Source: Pseudomonadota bacterium
Lineage (GTDB): Bacteria; Pseudomonadota; Alphaproteobacteria; Rhizobiales; Xanthobacteraceae
Assembly: GCA_023387695.1 (NCBI GenBank)
Contig: JAEWHT010000370.1
Span: 1 to 40,337 of the forward strand
Direction of reading: 5' to 3'
Length of the DNA: 40,337 nt
The first letter of the stretch is position 1, and each line of letters starts with the position of its first letter. The position numbers and the translations under genes are program-made. The notes beneath the pieces were generated by a model, which did no database searches, was not told the origin of the DNA, and saw only the letters and a program-made list of their open reading frames with translations. This document shows positions 35,041 through 40,337 of the stretch, piece after piece.

Positions 35041-36189
35041 CTATGCGGCCTTGGCCGCCAGATATCGCTCGAAGATACGGACCTGGTCCGCAACCACTTG
35101 CGCGTAAGAATGGCTTTGCAGGGTGCGGCGCTGTCCAGCCGCCGCGATTGCAGCACGCTCCGCCTCGTGGCGAGAGTAGTAGTCGATCAGCTCGATGCAC
35201 TCGTCGATCGATTTGTAGCAGACCACTTCCTTGCCGGGCTCAAAAAGATCGGCAATGTTGTCCTTCCAATCAGTGATGAGCAACGCGCCCATGCCGGTTG
35301 CCTCGAACAGGCGCATGTTGTTGGCGTAGTTTTCGGCGATGTCGATGTGCTGGTTGATGGTGATTTTCGAGCGGCCCAGCACGCCGAACATGCCGCGGCC
35401 CCAAGCCTCGCCCCGATATCGCTGCATTATCGGCGACATCGAGGGGACCGATACCAGGCGCCCCCAAATCTGGATGTCGGTCGCGCGCACCAGCCGGTTG
35501 ACCAGTTCGTAGCGCGAGCCATGATCCGACGTGATGCTACCGACGAACGACAGCGGCACGTCGCGTTCAGCGATCTTTACCTCGTCCAGAACTCCAGGTT
35601 CAAATCCCAGCAGGTTCGGTTCGGCGGCCAGCCCGCGCTTGCGGTAATAGTTCACGAAATTTGGCAACGAGGAAATCATCAGATCGTAGGCCGTATACCG
35701 TTCATTCTCCGGATAAGGTGAAGCGATCTGGCCCACGATCAATTTGCAATAAGGCTCGAGGCGCTCCAGCACACGGCTTTCGACTTCGCTCACCGCCTGG
35801 TTGAGGATGACGTCGGGCTTCATCTCGCGCGCCTGGCGCACGATGATCTCCTCGAGATCGATGTTGCTCGGCTCGATGGGCGAACGCAGCGGGCTCGCAA
35901 TGGCAGGACGCGGTCCGACTTGCTGCCCTCGCTCCCGGAGCCAGGCCGACTGAAGAGCGCCGTTGTTGACGTGGAATTCCGCGGCCTCGTGCCCGAGCGC
36001 GATAAAATTCCGTGAATAGAAATCCGAGCCGGCAAATAGTGTGGCGTTGCGCGCATCAATCTGCTGCTTGTACGACGCACTCTGCAACGCGGATTTACGG
36101 CCCAGCAGCCGGCCAAGCAAGGACTGACCCGGATTGTACAGCGTCCGCAGAAACGGGCCGTAGTCAGTACTGATGATCATGACGCGCAT
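35041..36189 (-). CDS. Glycosyltransferase with CgeB-like C-terminal domain (paralog of 30889-32013)
   Basis: The protein of about 382 residues begins MRVMIISTDYGPFLRTLY, the same form as its paralog's MRIAIVDNYYRRFLAQHY. It shares FYSRNFIALGHEAAEF, LIVGQIASPYPE, PLSFVGSITSDHG, GRSKITINQHIDIAENYANN, MRLFEATGMGALLITDW and FEPGKEVV. An upstream in-frame GTG at 36204 has no ribosome site, whereas AGGTGA precedes ATG 36189 by about 12 bases, so I use the latter. It should be a peripheral GT-B glycosyltransferase of the same cluster. The donor is unknown. The upstream glycosyltransferase gene ends 30 bases before it, so the two are probably one transcript. Confidence 0.85.
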   Translation of the reverse strand: MRVMIISTDYGPFLRTLYNPGQSLLGRLLGRKSALQSASYKQQIDARNATLFAGSDFYSRNFIALGHEAAEFHVNNGALQSAWLRERGQQVGPRPAIASPLRSPIEPSNIDLEEIIVRQAREMKPDVILNQAVSEVESRVLERLEPYCKLIVGQIASPYPENERYTAYDLMISSLPNFVNYYRKRGLAAEPNLLGFEPGVLDEVKIAERDVPLSFVGSITSDHGSRYELVNRLVRATDIQIWGRLVSVPSMSPIMQRYRGEAWGRGMFGVLGRSKITINQHIDIAENYANNMRLFEATGMGALLITDWKDNIADLFEPGKEVVCYKSIDECIELIDYYSRHEAERAAIAAAGQRRTLQSHSYAQVVADQVRIFERYLAAKAA

Positions 36190-36219
36190 AGTGGTTTCAC
36201 TCACCTCAACGCGATGGCC

Positions 36220-37515
36220 CTACGGCCAGCAGCGACGGACCGATTCAAATTCATCGAACAATGCCTGAACTTGCGTGACGTAATTCGGCATTGAATTGCG
36301 AGCGGCAATGAGCTTCCCCTTCGCCACGCGTTGCGCGCACCCCGCGGGATCGTCAACCAGCCTCTTGACGCCGGCCGCGATCGAGGAGGGATCACGATGG
36401 TTGACCGGCACGACAGCATCCTCGAACAGCTTTTCGATGCCGGGGATGTCGGACAGCACGACCGGGCATCCGAACGCGAACGCTTCCAGCGGCGGCAGAT
36501 TGTCCGGCCCAAAGAAGGTCACGTACGTCATGGCGAAGGCATGACGGTAGAGCGCGGCAACCTCGTCGGAGGACACGAAGCCGACGAAATGAACCTTGTC
36601 GGCCAAGCCGAGCGAGCGGGCCTCCGCCTTGACGAACTCCGCATTGCCATGGTCGGCCCCCGTGAAGACCATGGAATACTCGAGCCCGTACGTCTCGCCC
36701 AACACCTTCAGCCCGCGTACAAGGTTTATGTGGTTCTTGTGCGGCCAGAACTGTGCCGGATAGAACAGATAAGGTCCCTTGATTCCGTGCTTTGCGCGCA
36801 GCTCCGCCTCGCTGATCTTCGGCGGTACAGCGGCCGCATCGGTCGCCGGCTGCGGCGTCGGGAATGGGATCACGCGGATCCGGTCGGGTGGCACGCCATA
36901 GAAAAGGGTCACCTGTTCCCTGGTTTCCTCGGACGCGGTGACAACGAAGGCGGCACGGCGCACGGCTTCCGAATAGCTACCTTCGCGGAGCCGGTATTGC
37001 CCCTTGTCGCTGACTTCGGGAAACCACGGCTGCACTCGGTGCTGCAGATCGAACACATTGTAAATATAGGGAACGCCGACGTGAATCGGCTCGATGTTGT
37101 TGAACCAAAGCAGATCGAAATTCCGATCGCGGATATCGGCGTCGAAATCACGCACGACATCCGGATTTGGCCAGGTCAATTTCTGCTCAATGGCCCAATC
37201 AACATAGGAACGAACCTGCGGTTCGACGGAGCCTGCACCGCCGCCCGGTCGAAGCACCTTGCGCGCCACCTTGCGGGCACCGGCCTTGAGATTAGCAGGA
37301 TTGAGAACGGAAGCGACGCCCCCTCGCTGCAGCGCTTTGCCGAGCGAAGCGCCGATCGAGCTCTGGTCGTATTTCGGCTGGCGCGGCCGCGCCCTCACCA
37401 ATTCGACCGTATGCCGACCGGGATTCGCCAGCGCCGCCTGCGCCAGGCTTTCACGAAACACGTAGCCACCGCCAAGCGAGGCCGGCATGTCGATGACACA
37501 AAGACCGATCTTCAT
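36220..37515 (-). CDS. Glycosyltransferase (GT4-like, paralog of 29613-30884)
   Basis: The 431-residue GT-B enzyme begins MKIGLCVIDMPASLGGGYVF. Its donor-binding half has YLFYPAQFWPHKNHINLVRG, VFTGADHGN, VGFVSSDEVAALYRHA and FFGPDNLPPLEAFAFGCPVV with the EX7E glutamates. It shares blocks with 29613-30884 (YPAQFW.HKNHI, FGP.NLPPLEA). Middle residues about 85-100 are basic (KAGARKVARKVL), which may bind membrane lipid. Donor and acceptor are unknown. The ATG is 18 bases after the methyltransferase stop, so it follows in the same operon. Confidence 0.87.
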   Translation of the reverse strand: MKIGLCVIDMPASLGGGYVFRESLAQAALANPGRHTVELVRARPRQPKYDQSSIGASLGKALQRGGVASVLNPANLKAGARKVARKVLRPGGGAGSVEPQVRSYVDWAIEQKLTWPNPDVVRDFDADIRDRNFDLLWFNNIEPIHVGVPYIYNVFDLQHRVQPWFPEVSDKGQYRLREGSYSEAVRRAAFVVTASEETREQVTLFYGVPPDRIRVIPFPTPQPATDAAAVPPKISEAELRAKHGIKGPYLFYPAQFWPHKNHINLVRGLKVLGETYGLEYSMVFTGADHGNAEFVKAEARSLGLADKVHFVGFVSSDEVAALYRHAFAMTYVTFFGPDNLPPLEAFAFGCPVVLSDIPGIEKLFEDAVVPVNHRDPSSIAAGVKRLVDDPAGCAQRVAKGKLIAARNSMPNYVTQVQALFDEFESVRRCWP

Positions 37516-37533
37516 GATGGCGCTCGATATAGC

Positions 37534-38301
37534 CTAGACAGCGACCGCGCAGAGGGCCGCCAGCCACTCGCTCGCGCTCGCCGGCTTCTCGATGTCGGGA
37601 TAGCCGGTCAGCGCCGCGAGCCGGAAACCGTGGGACTGCAACGCCAGCTCGAGCTCGAGCGGGAAGAAATAGCGCATGGTGTGGACCTCCTCGCTATCGG
37701 CGAGAATTCGTCCCTGCTGTACCTCGATGACGCGGATGGCGATGTCGATGCATTGCCGATCCGGCGCGTGCGTGCCGCGCGAGTAGCGCAAGATCTTGCT
37801 GTCGCCGGCGGTGATTTCACGCAGCCGTTCGCCGGGCGGATCAATCACCACGGCCGGCCCGTACCAGAAGTCGGCCACGAAGACACCGCCCGTGCGCAGG
37901 TTCGCCCTCGCGGTGGCGAGCGCAGCGGTAAAGTCCTGATTGCTGCTCATGTAGCCGAGGACGTTGAAATTCATGAGCACGGCATCGAGCGGCTTGGCAG
38001 ATCGATAGCTTCTCGCATCGCCCTGCGCGAAATCCAGCTTTCCCTTGCCCGGTGCCCCGCGCTCTCGCGCCCGCGTCAGCATGGCCTCGGAGAAGTCAAC
38101 ACCGAGCACGTCGAAGCCTCGCTCGGCGAATTCAGTCGCGTGCCTGCCGGTACCGCAACCGAGGTCGAGAATGCGCGAAATATTCCCATCGCCGCATTTG
38201 CGGAACAAGCCGACCACCGCGTCGCATTCCGCGGCATTACTCTTGTCCGCATACATGGCATCGTAGGCGGACGCATAGGCCTCGTTAAATACGCCGGTCA
38301 T
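37534..38301 (-). CDS. SAM-dependent methyltransferase resembling amino-sugar N-methyltransferases (TylM1/DesVI-like)
   Basis: The 255-residue class I methyltransferase has the SAM motif ILDLGCGTGRHATEFAERGFDVLGVDFSEAMLTRAR (written here as a block at about residues 44-79), an early AYASAYDAMY typical of the TylM1/DesVI group, and the motif MNFNVLGYMSSN. Members of that group add one or two methyl groups to the amino group of dTDP-amino sugars. Its start overlaps the stop of the aminotransferase upstream by 4 bases (ATGA, 38298-38301), so coupled translation and a shared sugar substrate are likely. The fold match is from family knowledge. O-methylation of a sugar, or another target, remains possible. 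Confidence 0.78.
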   Translation of the reverse strand: MTGVFNEAYASAYDAMYADKSNAAECDAVVGLFRKCGDGNISRILDLGCGTGRHATEFAERGFDVLGVDFSEAMLTRARERGAPGKGKLDFAQGDARSYRSAKPLDAVLMNFNVLGYMSSNQDFTAALATARANLRTGGVFVADFWYGPAVVIDPPGERLREITAGDSKILRYSRGTHAPDRQCIDIAIRVIEVQQGRILADSEEVHTMRYFFPLELELALQSHGFRLAALTGYPDIEKPASASEWLAALCAVAV

Positions 38302-39404
38302 GCCAGGACTTTGTGCACGGCGTCGCTGACCGCGTCGATCTGCTCGATCGTGAGCGTGAGGCCCGACGGCAGATAGAGCCCGCGTCGCGCCAGCCGTTCG
38401 GTGACCGGATAGCGCTCATTCAGATGCAGACCTCGCTCATGAAACACCGGCTGCTCATGCATGCCCAGGAAGAGCGGGCGGGTCTGCACGCCCAGTTGCT
38501 GCAGGCGTTTGGCGAACTCTACCGCATCGAACGGCACGTCGTCGCTGAGCACGATGCTGTACATCCAGAAGACGCTCTTGTAGCCCGAAAGCTCGATCGG
38601 CAACCGAAGCTGCTTCAGATCGCGCAGCCGTTCCGCATAGCTCTCGGCCATCCAGCGCTTCTTGGCCAGATGATCGTCGATCCGCTCCAACTGCGCCAAA
38701 CCAATCGCTGCCTGTACGTTGGTCAGACGATAATTGTGTCCGAGCTCGGTGTGGAAAAAGCGCCGTTCGGGCTTGAAGCAGAGATTGCGAAGCGACCGAA
38801 GCCGTTTGGCCAGCTCCTCGTCGCTGGTCAGCACCATGCCGCCCTCGCCCGTGGTGATGATCTTGTTCGCATAGAAGCTGAAGGTCGAAAGATGCCCGAT
38901 CCCGCCCACCCTGCGGCCATCGACCTCAGCGCCGTGGGCCTCGGCCGCATCCTCGATGACCTTCAGATTGTGCTTGGTCGCGATCTTCATCAGGCGCGGC
39001 ATGTCGACGGGATGGCCGAACATATGCACCGGCATGATCGCACGAGTCTTGCTGGTGATCTTCGCCTCGACCTGATCGAGATCGAGTCCCCATGTCTCGG
39101 GGTCGACATCGACGAGGACCGGCACGCAGCCGGCTTCGACGATCGCCAGCGAGCAGGAGATGATCGTGAAGGATGGCAGGATGATCTCCGAACCGGGCTC
39201 CAGATCGAGCGCTGCGACCGCGATCTGCAGAGCGGTCGTTCCGTTGGAGACGGCGACCCCGAACTCGGCGCCGCAATACTTCGCCCACGCCTGTTCGAAC
39301 GCAACGAGATAGCGTCCCTCGGAGGAAACCCAGCCGGTCTGAATGCAATCGGCGACGTACCTCGCCTCTGCTCCGGCCAACAATGGTTCAGATACTGGTA
39401 TCAT
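38298..39404 (-). CDS. Sugar 4-aminotransferase, GDP-perosamine synthase-like (DegT/DnrJ family)
   Basis: The 368-residue PLP enzyme has VSNGTTALQIAVAALDL, ILPSFTIISCSLAI, IEDAAEAHGAEVDGRRVGG and the Schiff-base lysine Lys181 in FYANKIITTGEGGM. The NKIITTGEGGM form and the overall order match GDP-perosamine synthases (Per/RfbE), which use GDP-4-keto-6-deoxymannose, the product of Gmd in this window. I infer GDP-perosamine as the product. Other 4-aminotransferases (for viosamine or bacillosamine) have the same fold, so the assignment is moderate. The methyltransferase gene is coupled downstream. Confidence 0.86.
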   Translation of the reverse strand: MIPVSEPLLAGAEARYVADCIQTGWVSSEGRYLVAFEQAWAKYCGAEFGVAVSNGTTALQIAVAALDLEPGSEIILPSFTIISCSLAIVEAGCVPVLVDVDPETWGLDLDQVEAKITSKTRAIMPVHMFGHPVDMPRLMKIATKHNLKVIEDAAEAHGAEVDGRRVGGIGHLSTFSFYANKIITTGEGGMVLTSDEELAKRLRSLRNLCFKPERRFFHTELGHNYRLTNVQAAIGLAQLERIDDHLAKKRWMAESYAERLRDLKQLRLPIELSGYKSVFWMYSIVLSDDVPFDAVEFAKRLQQLGVQTRPLFLGMHEQPVFHERGLHLNERYPVTERLARRGLYLPSGLTLTIEQIDAVSDAVHKVLA

Positions 39405-39425
39405 GGACCCTTCTCGAATTCTGAA

Positions 39426-39935
39426 TCAGCGCGGAGCGGTGGCTGCCGCGGAACCGGCAGCATCCGTCCCGCGACCGTCCGGACCACACAACCGGTCCGC
39501 AGGAATTCCCACAAAGCGCGTCTTGTCGCGATTTCCCGCATACGGCCCCTGCTTTACCTCGATCATCTCCACTTCCTCGAGGATCTCGAAACCGTGGCCG
39601 CCGGAGATCAACAGCACGACGTCGCCAGAACGCAGCACGTGACTGAACAGATAGAGCTGAGCGTCGGAATAGAAATCGACCCTGATTTTTCCACTGCGGA
39701 TGAACAGCGCCTCCTGAGTATAGTTGACGCTGCGGGAGATGTGATTGTGTACGTGCGGCTCGATCACCTTGCCGGTCGGATGTCGCATGAAGCCCATCTG
39801 CTGCGACAACTCGTCGTTGGTGAAAAAGGTGATACCTGGATTACGGAACTCGCTGCGCACGATGACGGCCAGCAGTTGTCCGTCATGCTGGACCTGCACC
39901 AGCGGGCCGGTATCGTCTTCAATCATCGCAGTCAT
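39426..39935 (-). CDS. Cupin-fold metal-binding protein of sugar cluster
   Basis: The 169-residue protein (from ATG 39935; the frame extends to a TTG at 39947) has a cupin core with the metal pattern PHVHNH, then Glu in YTQEALFI and the second cupin block SGGHGFEIL. Its length and order fit small cupin proteins found in O-antigen loci, which may act as sugar isomerases or epimerases. The exact reaction is not known. The C-terminal tail (DGRGTDAAGSAAATAPR) is low complexity. It lies 21 bases upstream of the aminotransferase start and so is probably in its operon. Confidence 0.75.
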   Translation of the reverse strand: MTAMIEDDTGPLVQVQHDGQLLAVIVRSEFRNPGITFFTNDELSQQMGFMRHPTGKVIEPHVHNHISRSVNYTQEALFIRSGKIRVDFYSDAQLYLFSHVLRSGDVVLLISGGHGFEILEEVEMIEVKQGPYAGNRDKTRFVGIPADRLCGPDGRGTDAAGSAAATAPR

Positions 39936-40031
39936 TTGCGGATCCAATTCGGCCCGCAGATGACGGGCCGCAAAGCTATACAGAAGCTATACGGAGCTTG
40001 CAAATCCGGTGCTTCCAGCACGACCGACGGA

Positions 40032-40337
40032 TCATGCCGTCTTGGGCCGTCGGCTGGACCCGTGTTCGATCTCGGCGACGATGGCAGCCAGCGCCAAGTC
40101 TCCATAGCGCTCGAACAGCTGCTGCTGCTCTCGCTCGAGAGCGCGAGCAAATGATCCGCAGTACTCGTCGTCGTCGACCAGCCGCTCCAGTGCCGAGCGC
40201 GCCTCGGCGAATCCCTTGACTTCGACCCCGGCGCCCGCGCCCGCGACATCCGGATAATACGTCCCGAAACCGCTGACATCGAGGATCAACGGCACGACGC
40301 CGGAGGCCAACGCTTCAAGAAGCGTGGTTGAATTGAT
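40032..40337 (-). CDS. Glycosyltransferase, C-terminal part (N-terminus beyond window)
   Basis: A minus-strand frame of 101 residues enters from the right edge and ends at TGA 40032. It starts INSTTLLEALASGVVPLILDV, the conserved EA-x-x-SG-x-x-P end of the donor-binding site of GT-B glycosyltransferases, and ends in helices with VDDDEYCGSFARALERE. It is the last part of a fifth glycosyltransferase of the cluster. The next gene, the cupin, starts 96 bases after its stop. Nothing more can be said about its specificity. Confidence 0.72.
   Translation of the reverse strand: MNSTTLLEALASGVVPLILDVSGFGTYYPDVAGAGAGVEVKGFAEARSALERLVDDDEYCGSFARALEREQQQLFERYGDLALAAIVAEIEHGSSRRPKTA

Noticed and set aside
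36331..38376. 681-codon plus-strand frame opposite the glycosyltransferase and methyltransferase genes
   Set aside because: It is an antisense shadow of three recognised minus-strand genes with clear motifs; its length reflects high GC content.

Overview
The window looks like a chromosomal segment of a high-GC alphaproteobacterium of the Bradyrhizobium group. That assignment is an inference: it rests on the branched-chain amino acid (HAAT/Liv-type) transporter operons with acyl-CoA ligases, the secreted TPR-caspase protein, the PurU/HEM4/Crp neighbourhood and the dispersed palindromic repeats. No rRNA, tRNA, CRISPR array, transposase or phage gene was seen.

Left edge to 6.2 kb. An uncharacterised large protein, cut by the window start, lies 18 bases downstream of a two-domain chorismatase/RidA-like gene on the minus strand. 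Divergent to them is a secreted protein with TPR repeats and a C-terminal caspase (C14) domain. A dispersed palindromic repeat follows, then a short MetE-like (cobalamin-independent methionine synthase core) gene.

6.2-11 kb is the first Liv transport operon on the minus strand, in transcription order substrate-binding protein, livH, livM, livG, livF, metE-like. The 531-base region upstream holds two operator-like palindromes. 11.4-15.7 kb holds a small lipoprotein, purU, a HEM4/HemD-like gene, an MFS transporter and a Crp/Fnr-type regulator. Two of these form convergent pairs that share their stop codons.

15.9-25.7 kb is the second Liv operon on the plus strand: livG, long-chain acyl-CoA ligase, livH, livM, binding protein, livF. 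An AGE-family epimerase/isomerase converges on it, and a PaaK-like ligase with an unusual nucleotide-binding loop follows. Palindromic repeat elements sit inside both Liv operons, next to the binding-protein gene in each.

25.7 kb to the right edge is a surface polysaccharide (O-antigen/capsule type) cluster, almost all on the minus strand. It carries a GDP-sugar branch (gmd, fcl, and an aminotransferase resembling perosamine synthase), a dTDP-amino-sugar branch (rmlA plus an FdtA/QdtA-like ketoisomerase and FdtB/QdtB-like aminotransferase), a Wzx-like flippase, a metal-type cupin, a TylM1/DesVI-like methyltransferase coupled to the perosamine-type aminotransferase, and five glycosyltransferases. 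Four of the glycosyltransferases form two paralogous pairs. No rmlB, polymerase or ABC export gene is visible, so the cluster continues beyond the window or depends on genes elsewhere. The likely product is a glycan with fucose and one or two amino sugars, one possibly N-methylated.
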